A DNA stretch of 64,000 bases from Gimesia fumaroli (GTDB taxonomy: Bacteria; Planctomycetota; Planctomycetia; Planctomycetales; Planctomycetaceae), in NCBI RefSeq assembly GCF_007754425.1, contig NZ_CP037452.1:3199164-3263163 (forward strand), in the 5' to 3' direction. Shown one piece after another: positions 54,282-63,124 of the stretch. The translations under genes were made by a program, and so were the position numbers. Numbering within the stretch: position 1 is the stretch's first letter; the number at the start of each line of letters is the position of its first letter. The notes under the pieces are model-generated. The model was given only the letters and a program-made list of their open reading frames with translations, did no database searches and was not told where the DNA came from.

Positions 54282-57200
54282 TCATTCTTTTCTGAAGCAG
54301 AGAAGTTGTCCATTTTCCAAAGTGACCACAATTGTTCCTTCCGAATTGATGGCAGTTCCCCCCTTCACTGCCAATGCGGGCAATGGATGCGACCAGAGGT
54401 CTGTGCCCTGATTGATATCAATGGCCGTTAGAAAAGGAGCGTCTGATTTTTCGTCAGGATGTCCTGCGGTTAACAGTGTTTCCGGAGAAACAATAAAACT
54501 GGTGAAGCGTCGTTGCTTCTGGTCGATCCAGAGGTTTTTGCGTTTAAAAGCTTCTCCCGTGCGTCTGGCACGCATGCTCAACCAGCGGGCGACTTCTTTT
54601 TTCACCTTTGGTGCACCTGGTGGTAAGGCTTCTTTCAGGGTCAGATTGGTAAAAGCACTCCCTTCGTAGCTGGCATCATGTACCAGTTCCCGTCGGTCTG
54701 CCAGAGTGTGCTCAATCGACAGATATTTTCCATAGTTCGGGTAATATGGATAGAAAGCAGTTCGATATTGTGATGTGACTTCTGCGCGGGGCGTATTCAG
54801 ACATTTTAAAGTCTGCAGATCGTAACGGGCGATTTCATAGACGCCTCCCGCGAGGAACCGGAGTTCGTTTTCATCAATGTATAGGCTGCCTTGAAGGCTG
54901 ATTCCGCTGTTCACAGTTGCAGAAAGTGTACCTGACGTATTATTTTCCTGCTGTAATTCGCCGGTTTCCGCATTTAATGCGACAATGTGTGTCCCATCAA
55001 AATGGGCGATCCCCGCCGCAGCATAAACTGTGTTGTTCTGAACGACGACTCCCCCGGAGATGGGCCAGGTAGAAATCAGTTTTCCATACACGGGGATCCA
55101 GCGTTGCTCAGGCGCTACACGAAACGACCAGAGCGGTAGTCCGGTTTTTGCTTCATAGGCATAGACCCGCCCGTCGGCGGAACCCACAAACAGACGATCG
55201 TTGTTGACTGTAGGAGGGTAATAGATGGCTCCTCCTGTATATTGTTTCCAGACTTGCTTGCCTTGCATATCAAAAGCTGTCACAACACCATTTCGATCAG
55301 CTACAAAAATCAACTTTCCGGCGATGACTGGAGCCGTTGGCATTGCGGACTGCGTGACTTGGGCCGTCCAGCTGAGTTTGGTTTTAGCTGGGATTGATAC
55401 GTTGGTCGTTGAGGACTGCCGGTTGTCACCTCGAAATGCGGGCCAGTCACCGTTCCGAGCCGCCAATGGCTCAACTTTCGAAAGGTCACTACCATAGGCA
55501 ACGTGCCGCGGGGGAGCCTGGGAAGCTGGTGCAGCGGAATTCTTTTCCGGACCGAGGCAGATATGTCCGTAAAGCGAGAGCTCACAGCCACACATCCAGG
55601 GGCCCCAATAGAGTAACCCGTTAGAAACAATCACCCCGTCCTGACAGGGAGGCCGCATAGGGGCAATGTGTTGTGCTGAATGTGAATCAGTTTCGAGTCG
55701 GACGGTGCCTCCCCGGGTACGGAAAAAAATGCTGTCGACGCTCCCGGTGGCACGCGTGCAGGCACGGCGCGTGGGAAGCGACGCGATTTTTTCTCCGGTG
55801 GCATAATCGAGTTTCATCCCGGTTTCTTTTGGTCCAGCAGCATAAATACCATCTTTTCGTAAGACGAGTTGCAGATTTCCGTGTTCTTTCTCCCACATTA
55901 GATACCCGTCAGCGGCCGAGGCGGTGACTAGATGCAGGCGTTGTGGGCCTGCAAAAAACAGGTAATCGTCACTGCATTTGATGTAGTTTGTGGTGGCATA
56001 ACCGGTGACATAATGTTGTGCTTTCTGATTAGAGCCGATCGAAGCCAGAAGTTTTTTATCGTCGTTTTTCCAAACCTGTTTTCCATTTTCGATATTCAGG
56101 CAGGCTAGAAATTTATCGGGGCAATAATAAAAAATATGGTTATTTTTCATACAGACGCCGCGACTGTCGATGTAGTCTCTGTCGCGAAAATGCCAGAGAA
56201 CTTTTTTCGTGGCAGGATTGATCGCCACAAAGGTTCGGCCGAAACCAAACGCTTTTTTAGGGTCTGAATAGTCGTGACCTTTCCACATTCCCCAAGGCCA
56301 ATGTCCCAAGCCGCGTCGGGCCGATTTCTGGGTGTCGACTTTGACTTCCTTATTTCCGATGAGCGCATAAAGGGTTCCATTCTGCAGACCCATCCATTTC
56401 CAGACAGGTCCATCAGCTAGTTTCTCATCAATCACAATCTCGTCCCGAATCTCGCCTGTTTCACTGTCAATGATTTTGCATGATTCGTTGTCGGCCATCA
56501 ACAAGGCATCTTCGGTTCCGATCATGGTGTTCCGGTGAATCATGAAGCCTTCCGGAAGTTTACGTTTCCATAAAATTGTGCCATTGTATGCATTGATACA
56601 CATCAAGGTATTCAAAATGGCATTCTGATTCTGTTTATGGGCTATGTGGCCAAACGCTTTATAAACCTTGCCTCCTGCTGCAACAGAGACTTCCGGCATC
56701 GGAGAAAATTTGGGGTCTGCCAGAAATTGAGTTCGATAAGGAGATCTTGCGTTTTGATCGGTCGATTGCGGGTTGTTATCTGGCCCGTGGTAAGGATGGT
56801 CCCAATAATCATTTCCTTCAGGCACCGGCTTCGTGATTTGATAAGTAGGTGTAAAGGCAGTCCCTTGAGGCCGCAACACTCGTAAAAGTTCCTGTTGAGT
56901 GGCTGGTTTCGTCGATGGGGGTTGTACGAAGATCACATCGGCCAGATTACTGGCAAGTGCAATCGCGTTGTTTTTTCCCTGATCCGCGAAAATTCGTTGT
57001 CCTAATAGGCCTTGCTGATCAGACAGCTTTCGTACCTGATTCACTTCTTCTGTAGATTCAGATTGAAAATAAACCTGCAAATTACTGTTTTGCACAAGTT
57101 CTGTGACAAACGAAGCGGCACCAGTTTCGGGAAGTCCCAACACAACACAAAGCCCCCGATCTGAATTCAACTTCTTGAGACAGGATTTAGTCAAGGAAGA

Positions 57201-57305
57201 TGCTGGTTGGTTACTTTGCTGCGCTTCTCCCGAGAGGGGGCTTCGGATCAAAAGAAACAAAACAATGAGAGGGAATAACGTTCGTGTGAGACAGGGAGTT
57301 CTCAT
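54282..57305 (-). CDS. Exported PQQ-binding-like beta-propeller protein with N-terminal methyltransferase-like domain
   Basis: A 1,007-residue protein. The ATG at 57305 with GAGGA eight bases upstream is preferred to the TTG 15 bases earlier. The signal peptide is RTLFPLIVLFLLIRSPLSG. Residues about 35-140 look like a Rossmann/SAM-methyltransferase-like domain: GLCVVLGLPE, ADVIFVQPPS and ELLRVLRPQG. Then PQQ-type beta-propeller repeats follow (about 200-560 and 590-870) with GTILWKRKLPEGF, KKVLWHFRDRD, GKQVWKNDD and TGLPLWSFR; a final strand closes at the C-terminus (TAIDINQGTDLWSH). Several similar proteins exist in planctomycetes; the substrate is unknown. Confidence 0.88.
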   Translation of the reverse strand: MRTPCLTRTLFPLIVLFLLIRSPLSGEAQQSNQPASSLTKSCLKKLNSDRGLCVVLGLPETGAASFVTELVQNSNLQVYFQSESTEEVNQVRKLSDQQGLLGQRIFADQGKNNAIALASNLADVIFVQPPSTKPATQQELLRVLRPQGTAFTPTYQITKPVPEGNDYWDHPYHGPDNNPQSTDQNARSPYRTQFLADPKFSPMPEVSVAAGGKVYKAFGHIAHKQNQNAILNTLMCINAYNGTILWKRKLPEGFMIHRNTMIGTEDALLMADNESCKIIDSETGEIRDEIVIDEKLADGPVWKWMGLQNGTLYALIGNKEVKVDTQKSARRGLGHWPWGMWKGHDYSDPKKAFGFGRTFVAINPATKKVLWHFRDRDYIDSRGVCMKNNHIFYYCPDKFLACLNIENGKQVWKNDDKKLLASIGSNQKAQHYVTGYATTNYIKCSDDYLFFAGPQRLHLVTASAADGYLMWEKEHGNLQLVLRKDGIYAAGPKETGMKLDYATGEKIASLPTRRACTRATGSVDSIFFRTRGGTVRLETDSHSAQHIAPMRPPCQDGVIVSNGLLYWGPWMCGCELSLYGHICLGPEKNSAAPASQAPPRHVAYGSDLSKVEPLAARNGDWPAFRGDNRQSSTTNVSIPAKTKLSWTAQVTQSAMPTAPVIAGKLIFVADRNGVVTAFDMQGKQVWKQYTGGAIYYPPTVNNDRLFVGSADGRVYAYEAKTGLPLWSFRVAPEQRWIPVYGKLISTWPISGGVVVQNNTVYAAAGIAHFDGTHIVALNAETGELQQENNTSGTLSATVNSGISLQGSLYIDENELRFLAGGVYEIARYDLQTLKCLNTPRAEVTSQYRTAFYPYYPNYGKYLSIEHTLADRRELVHDASYEGSAFTNLTLKEALPPGAPKVKKEVARWLSMRARRTGEAFKRKNLWIDQKQRRFTSFIVSPETLLTAGHPDEKSDAPFLTAIDINQGTDLWSHPLPALAVKGGTAINSEGTIVVTLENGQLLCFRKE

Positions 57306-57800
57306 GTGATTTATCCTCAATCCTGTTTGAGTTGAGAGCTTGGGAGAACGGGGTTTGATCGTTCTGGATCATTAAGTCCATTGTGACTTCATGATGGCAC
57401 TATTGGTTTCATTTTTCAAAGAGAATCTGATACTTTCATCTTGAAATTCGACATGTGCGTTTTCAGCGCCGAGATACTGAAAGCGGGTGATTTATTAAGA
57501 CAGCTAATGAAATACTGGTGTTAGATAATATGGAATTAGTGATGTGTACATGTGATTCGATTGATGGCGAAAATATGATCGAACTTGAGAAAAAACCAAA
57601 TATCGGCTGGTTAAATTTTTGAAATGTGTGAACAATGAGTGCAGATTTCGTTGCCAGTCATGCTTTAATGATCAAATGGAAAAGACTTTGAATGTGACTT
57701 GGCACATTCGTTTGGGTGAAAAACAAGGGGACCTGTTTGTTTCTCAGACGTTTAAAACATTCGACTGGTGATCTATTCTAATCACTGGCGGTATTTTCGT
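57306..57800. other. Divergent intergenic region
   Basis: AT-rich, no recognisable gene. It should hold divergent promoters for the PQQ-propeller gene (minus) and the membrane protein (plus). A weak TTTCAG/CTGAAA inverted repeat is near 57453-57482. Confidence 0.5.
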
Positions 57801-59120
57801 ATGAACCACATCTTACCTGATTATTATGTAAGTGAGGCGACATGGTTTTACTTATCCCTGTTGCTGACGCTTGCGGTCTTTTTCCGATTTGACCGTATTG
57901 CTTCGCTGCGCAATCTGGATTTGTTGTTACTATTGTCGATCTCACCAGGGCTCTTATTTCTCAGTGACAATCCAGTCCTGGGAAATATCTGGTTGTTTGC
58001 GGGAACCGGATTGTTTGTCATTCGGATGAGCGTTGACTGTTTTTTTCAACGCAGGCCTCGTGGTGAGCAGAATCTCAACAGTTTTGGGATGGCCTTTCTT
58101 TGTATTTCCATTTTTGCATTTTTTATGGTGCGCGTTTTTACAGAGAAACCAGCGGCCGAAACCATACAAACCGTGAAGCAAGCCGACAGCTTGTTGAGCA
58201 TGGAAGACGTGACGGTTGATCAAAAGCAGGAAATACAGGAAGCGGGTCCCACTGCTCGTCTTTTCGCTGCGCCTGTTGTTCCACTTTCCAGTGCGGTGGC
58301 ACAATCCAGCTTGGACCCTGCGACTCTGGCTGCACGGATCATGGCGATTTTGGCACATGCCTTTGTGGTTGTTGGATTGATTATAATGGGGAGGGTCCAT
58401 TTTGCCGATACTCAACTTGGTCTGGCCATGGCACTACTTTACCTCCTGCTACCTTGTACTGCCTATGATGTCAGTAAAGCCAATCATGTACTCCCTGCTG
58501 CCTTGCTGGTTTGGGCATTTGTGGCCTATCGGCAACCGATTCTGTCCGGCATTTTTATGGGTCTGGCATGTGGCGCCATGTTTTTTCCCGTCTTTCTCTT
58601 ACCATTATGGGCCAGTTTTTACTGGAAAAATGGTCTCAAGCGGTTTGTCCTTTCCGGTAGCGTTGTGGCGATCGTTCTGCTGGGGAGTCTGGTTCTGACT
58701 TCCGTGGATCGTTTTTCATTTACACAACAAACGATCGGTTCCATTGACTGGTCGGTTCTCAAATTTGAAGGCGGTCAGCAAATGCCGGGGTTCTGGAGTG
58801 CCTACGATTCTGCTTATCGTATTCCTGTGTTTGTCGGATTCGTGTTGTTGATCGCTTGTCTGACAATCTGGCCGCGTAAAAAGAATTTGGGGCATCTGAT
58901 GTCTCATACCGCAGCGATTATCATCGCGACTCTGCTCTGGTATCCTCAGCAGGGAAGCGTTTATTTACTGTGGTATCTGCCGATGCTATTGATGGTTGTG
59001 TTCCGGCCGCGACTGCTGCATACGATTCAAAGTAAAGACGTTGATCGGAATCAGGAATCAGTCGAAAAACCAGTCTCGCGACATCAGGATTCGGTCAACA
59101 TTGTAAGGCACACCTCGTAA
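57801..59120 (+). CDS. Polytopic membrane protein, possible GT-C-like glycosyltransferase
   Basis: A 439-residue protein with about ten membrane helices. The ATG at 57801 has GGCGG at a suitable spacing; the GTG at 57768 is less likely. A hydrophilic loop of about 70 residues (TEKPAAETIQTVKQADSL) splits the first and later helices. Features such as LLPCTAYDVSKANHVLPAALL recall GT-C enzymes of the DUF2029/GT87 kind, though no clear catalytic motif is seen. It neighbours a GT2 enzyme. Confidence 0.75.
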   Translation: MNHILPDYYVSEATWFYLSLLLTLAVFFRFDRIASLRNLDLLLLLSISPGLLFLSDNPVLGNIWLFAGTGLFVIRMSVDCFFQRRPRGEQNLNSFGMAFLCISIFAFFMVRVFTEKPAAETIQTVKQADSLLSMEDVTVDQKQEIQEAGPTARLFAAPVVPLSSAVAQSSLDPATLAARIMAILAHAFVVVGLIIMGRVHFADTQLGLAMALLYLLLPCTAYDVSKANHVLPAALLVWAFVAYRQPILSGIFMGLACGAMFFPVFLLPLWASFYWKNGLKRFVLSGSVVAIVLLGSLVLTSVDRFSFTQQTIGSIDWSVLKFEGGQQMPGFWSAYDSAYRIPVFVGFVLLIACLTIWPRKKNLGHLMSHTAAIIIATLLWYPQQGSVYLLWYLPMLLMVVFRPRLLHTIQSKDVDRNQESVEKPVSRHQDSVNIVRHTS

Positions 59121-59153
59121 TAGTCATCTGCCAGGTGCGTTTTCTCAGGGTGA

Positions 59154-60236
59154 TCAGGATTGCTGAGAATATTCTTGATCAACATCAGTTTTGATCTGTT
59201 GTTTTGCAGAATTTTGTGTCGTCTTTGTTTGCGATAAAAGTGGCGTTTCAATTTCCGGGGAGTCAAAGTTGGTTTTCGTTCCCACGATGAACATGGGACG
59301 CGCTCGGACCTGGTCATAAATACGGGTGACATATTCACCCAAAATTCCAATTCCCAGCGCATTCAATGTACCAAAAAATGAGGCTGTGATGGTGGTAGAT
59401 GCCCAGCCGGGAATGGCCAGCCCGGTGACCAGTTTATGATACATCACAAAGGAAATCAGCGCTATGCAGACAACGGCAGACAGGGCGGCGATGACATAGA
59501 AAATCGTCAGCGGGAAAAAAGAAAAGGAGAAAATGGCGGTCTTCGCCAATCGGCATAACTGGAGAAATGAGACGCGCGGGTTTTCGTCATAGCGGGCCAA
59601 TCGCTCAACGGGAACACCGATCTGGCGATAACCAACCCAGGAACGGAGTCCGGGAAAGTAGCGGTCTCGGTCATTAAGTTGTGCGATTTGAATGGCGACT
59701 TGACGATCAATCAAACCAAAGTTGCCGGCATCCCTTGGGATTGATGTACTGGCGATTAAGTTGAGCGTTTTGTGGAACGTTTGAAAGGCCCATCGTTTGA
59801 GTACACCTTCTTTGCGATCCCTACGAATTGCGTATACAACATCGTAGCCCGATTGCCAGTGATCGATGAAATCGATGATGGCAACAGGGCTGTCCTGCAT
59901 GTCGGAATCCATAATGACAATGGCATCACCCGTCGCGTGCAGTAAACCGGCTTGAACCGCTGCCTGATGTCCAAAATTCTTTGCAAAGTGGAGCACCCTG
60001 ACCCGTGAGTTCAAATCGGCAAGGTCATTCAGGATTTGCCCGCTCTGGTCTGAGGAACCGTCATTTACGAAGATGATTTCATATTGACTGCCTGCAGACT
60101 GAAGCGATTCTTCAACGGCTTGCAGTAGTTGTGGCAGGACGGACTGTTCATTAAATACAGGGAGAACGACGGATATTAACGCCTCGTTTATTGGCATTCG
60201 GGCAAGCGATGAAGAGGTGGCCTGGGTTTGATTCAT
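59154..60236 (-). CDS. Polyprenol-phosphate glycosyltransferase (GT2, DPM1/GtrB-like)
   Basis: A 360-residue protein. The GT-A fold begins ISVVLPVFNEQSVLPQLL; the metal-binding motif is DSD at 110-112 (IVIMDSDMQDSP), and FVNDGSSDQS is a typical block. Two C-terminal membrane helices (FFPLTIFYVIAALSAVVCIA and GTLNALGIGILGEYVTRIY) match the GtrB/DPM group, which makes polyprenyl-phosphate sugars for membrane glycosyltransferases. The start codon at 60236 overlaps the methyltransferase stop (ATGA), so translation is coupled; a longer in-frame start would duplicate methyltransferase sequence. Confidence 0.92.
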   Translation of the reverse strand: MNQTQATSSSLARMPINEALISVVLPVFNEQSVLPQLLQAVEESLQSAGSQYEIIFVNDGSSDQSGQILNDLADLNSRVRVLHFAKNFGHQAAVQAGLLHATGDAIVIMDSDMQDSPVAIIDFIDHWQSGYDVVYAIRRDRKEGVLKRWAFQTFHKTLNLIASTSIPRDAGNFGLIDRQVAIQIAQLNDRDRYFPGLRSWVGYRQIGVPVERLARYDENPRVSFLQLCRLAKTAIFSFSFFPLTIFYVIAALSAVVCIALISFVMYHKLVTGLAIPGWASTTITASFFGTLNALGIGILGEYVTRIYDQVRARPMFIVGTKTNFDSPEIETPLLSQTKTTQNSAKQQIKTDVDQEYSQQS

Positions 60237-61021
60237 TTGGTTAAAACTCCTACGAGAGAAAGACCAAACGGAACTCCTGTTGAATGAATTAGCTTGCGTT
60301 CGATTTGCGCAAACGATTTCAGGCAGGCATTTGTAAACCGTGAAACACGCGTGAAGCATGGCGGGGAATCATCGGTTCGCTTCAGAATTTTGTCTCTTCC
60401 ACGAATGGCAATCGCAGCAGGTAACGTAAATGAATTCCAGTGGGTGACCCACTTCACTTTTAATCCGGCCTGCTCCGCATTATGACGAAATTTTAATTTT
60501 GTATAACGGCAGAAGTGCCCCAGTTTTCGATCCCAGTCTGAGTACAGCATCGGATAGGCGGGAACGGTAATGATAATTCCACCGTCCTCTGTCAGAGTCT
60601 CAGCTGCGTTTTTCAATAATTCTACGGGATCTTCCATGTGTTCCATGACATCTAACAAGAGTACTGCTTTGGCAGATGCAGGAGCAACGGGCCAGGGCTG
60701 ACTCAGTTCATGAACGAATACATTTTCCAGTCCGCGTGAACGTCCATGGTCCACTGCTTCTTGCATCAGGTCAAAGCCGGTGACTTCATAACCCAGACGA
60801 TTGAATTCAAGTAAGTTCCGTGCTGAGCCAATTCCCCCTTCAATCACTAAACCGGGGGGAGGAAATTCAGTAGTCAAGATTTCTGTTACCAGCTTGCGCT
60901 TGGCAACGTGCCACCAATAGTTCTCTTCCAAATCAATCAGTTCGGTGAGGTGTCCTGGATCCACGGGAAAATAATCTTTATTTTGGGATGACTTTTGTGA
61001 ATTGGAAATACAGAAATTCAA
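60233..61021 (-). CDS. Class I SAM-dependent methyltransferase
   Basis: A 262-residue methyltransferase. Motif I is LVIEGGIGSARNLLEF with acidic Asp in TGFDLMQEA, and DVMEHMEDPVELLKNAA is the class I post-motif. The C-terminal half may bind the acceptor. The first available start, TTG at 61021, has no clear ribosome-binding site and an in-frame stop lies just upstream; a later GTG at residue 22 is possible. Coupled to the GT2 gene, suggesting methylation of a glycan or lipid carrier product. Confidence 0.85.
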   Translation of the reverse strand: MNFCISNSQKSSQNKDYFPVDPGHLTELIDLEENYWWHVAKRKLVTEILTTEFPPPGLVIEGGIGSARNLLEFNRLGYEVTGFDLMQEAVDHGRSRGLENVFVHELSQPWPVAPASAKAVLLLDVMEHMEDPVELLKNAAETLTEDGGIIITVPAYPMLYSDWDRKLGHFCRYTKLKFRHNAEQAGLKVKWVTHWNSFTLPAAIAIRGRDKILKRTDDSPPCFTRVSRFTNACLKSFAQIERKLIHSTGVPFGLSLVGVLTK

Positions 61022-61223
61022 TCGTAATAGTTATCAAACAGACCTCTGATGGGGCTCAGCATAACAGTGCAATCAGGAGAACTCTGCATGTACCTGACAA
61101 AAATGGCAGATTTTCGTCCAAACGTAATATATTTATTTTACCTATGCTGCTTATTCCGTCTATAGTGTTTCTTGGTTCTGATCTGCAGAATTGAAGTAAA
61201 CAGTGTACTTGCGTGGAGTTTAA

Positions 61224-62972
61224 ATGGTGGGAAATCAGCGAACAGGTCAAATCACAGCATTTACATGGGCAGCAGCCGTGATTTTCTTACTGATTCTGAT
61301 TCTCAATGTCCCATTGTTCATTAGAATGCCGCTGGCAACTGATGTGGTGCTCTACGATTTGCAGGCCCAAATGGTTCTCAACGGGGGAACCATGTATCAG
61401 GATATGTTTGAGACAAATCTGCCGGGGATCGTCTGGGTTCATATGCTGGTTCGTTCCCTCGTAGGAATGAGTTCTGACGCGATACGAGCTGTTGATCTCG
61501 TCATTTTCAGCGGTACGGCTTTTCTGTTAATGCTGTGGAATCGCAGAAATCACCTTTCTCTGTCTGGAATGCTCTGGGTTGGAATTGCTTTATTCTCGTT
61601 TTATTTTTCCATCTCTGAATGGTCTCACTTTCAACGTGATACATTGATCCTGCTTCCTTCCATGGCGGCACTCTGGCTTAGACGAAAACAGACAGATCGA
61701 CTGATCAATCGTAGTCAGCAGGTTTCCTTTGCATCGATTTGGGGCTGGGCGTTCCTGGAAGGGCTTTTCTGGGCGGCAGCTTTTTGGGTGAAACCGTTCG
61801 TTGCGGTTCCCGCGTTGTGTGTCTGGATTGGGTCCCAACTGATGATCCGCCATTTCCGCAGATTAATGATTGATTTCTCCAGCTTATTGCTGGGAGGATT
61901 GTTTCTGGGGGGAATTGGTATCTTCTGGATGTGGCAGAATGGTGCCTGGCCTGCGTTTTATGAAACGTTTACGGAATGGAATCCTGAGTATGTAGCAGCA
62001 CGGAAATCAGGATGGGAGTCATTGCGTTTTGTCCAGTTTTTGTATCGATTTTATCCCTGGTTCTTGCTGCATCTGATTGCGGTCCCACTCGCATTGCTGG
62101 CATTGAAAACGTACTGGAGCAATAGCAGGAATTCTGAAACGGACTTTCCGGCTGAACCGGGGCAGCGAGACTCGGTTCTTTTGGCTTTCATGTATCTGGG
62201 TTGGTTATTTCAGTCGTTTGCGTTCCAGCATCTGTTTGATTATGTGCATCCCCCTTCCCATCTGTTGGCGATCACCGTCATTGGTGGTTATTTAGGAAGT
62301 CGTTTTCAGGAATGCTCCTTATCCTGGGGCTGGAAAGGGGGAATGGCGTTTTTCCTGATGATGGTGGTGCTCTCTTGTCCGGCATTCAAGCCCGAGCGGG
62401 CCAGATTGTGGAAGACCTGTGTCATGAATTCCAGTAATGCCCATTTAAAATCAAAATTGGCTTTATTGGTGCAGGTCGATTGGGAAGATCTGGAAGCTGT
62501 CAAACAGTATTTGAAAACACAAGACTTAAAAGACGAAGATTTACATTGTTATAACAGCACCCTGGTGTATTTGTATCCAGAGCTCAGTGTAAAACCTGCA
62601 ACACGATTTGTCTTTTTTGATTCGGTTTTGATCTTTTGTCCGAACCATCGAAACGAATTGTATGCCGCTGTGAAGGAAAGTCCGCAAAAATTTGTAGTCA
62701 CGGATCTGATTGATAGTGGCTTCAACCGCGATTCTGCTTTGGCGAAATCGTCGAGTTCGGAGCAACTGACACCTCCACAATATCCTGTCAGTTTGAAAGG
62801 TGCCTATCCCTGGTCGCATCCTGTTGTCTTTCGCTCAGGACGTTATCTGGTCCATAAAATCGAGCGTCCCATGGGAAAATTTATGGGAAGCGGAAAAGTG
62901 CCCACTGAAGATCGAGTCCAGGAATTCTTTAAACGCCAGAAAAAACAGAATTCAGAGAAACCGTCTAGCTAG
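61224..62972 (+). CDS. GT-C fold membrane glycosyltransferase-like protein
   Basis: A 582-residue protein with about ten membrane helices and a C-terminal soluble domain. The first loop after helix 1 (MPLATDVVLYDLQAQMVLNG then MYQDMFETNLPG) places Asp where GT-C enzymes have a catalytic acid, and GIVWVHMLVRSLVG follows. It likely uses a polyprenyl-phosphate sugar, consistent with the GT2 gene opposite. ATG with GGAG upstream. The family (PMT_2/ArnT-like) is an inference. Confidence 0.8.
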   Translation: MVGNQRTGQITAFTWAAAVIFLLILILNVPLFIRMPLATDVVLYDLQAQMVLNGGTMYQDMFETNLPGIVWVHMLVRSLVGMSSDAIRAVDLVIFSGTAFLLMLWNRRNHLSLSGMLWVGIALFSFYFSISEWSHFQRDTLILLPSMAALWLRRKQTDRLINRSQQVSFASIWGWAFLEGLFWAAAFWVKPFVAVPALCVWIGSQLMIRHFRRLMIDFSSLLLGGLFLGGIGIFWMWQNGAWPAFYETFTEWNPEYVAARKSGWESLRFVQFLYRFYPWFLLHLIAVPLALLALKTYWSNSRNSETDFPAEPGQRDSVLLAFMYLGWLFQSFAFQHLFDYVHPPSHLLAITVIGGYLGSRFQECSLSWGWKGGMAFFLMMVVLSCPAFKPERARLWKTCVMNSSNAHLKSKLALLVQVDWEDLEAVKQYLKTQDLKDEDLHCYNSTLVYLYPELSVKPATRFVFFDSVLIFCPNHRNELYAAVKESPQKFVVTDLIDSGFNRDSALAKSSSSEQLTPPQYPVSLKGAYPWSHPVVFRSGRYLVHKIERPMGKFMGSGKVPTEDRVQEFFKRQKKQNSEKPSS

Positions 62973-63124
62973 TGCTTTGTCAAGCTGGAAATTGAGGGTG
63001 GGGAGTGTTGTTTACGTGCTCCGTTGTCGCACTCTCGTGAGATCCATTATTTCAAAATTGAAATATGATACTCCACTAGTCTCATTCTGAATCATGCCCC
63101 ATAACAGTGAGCAACCACTATAGG

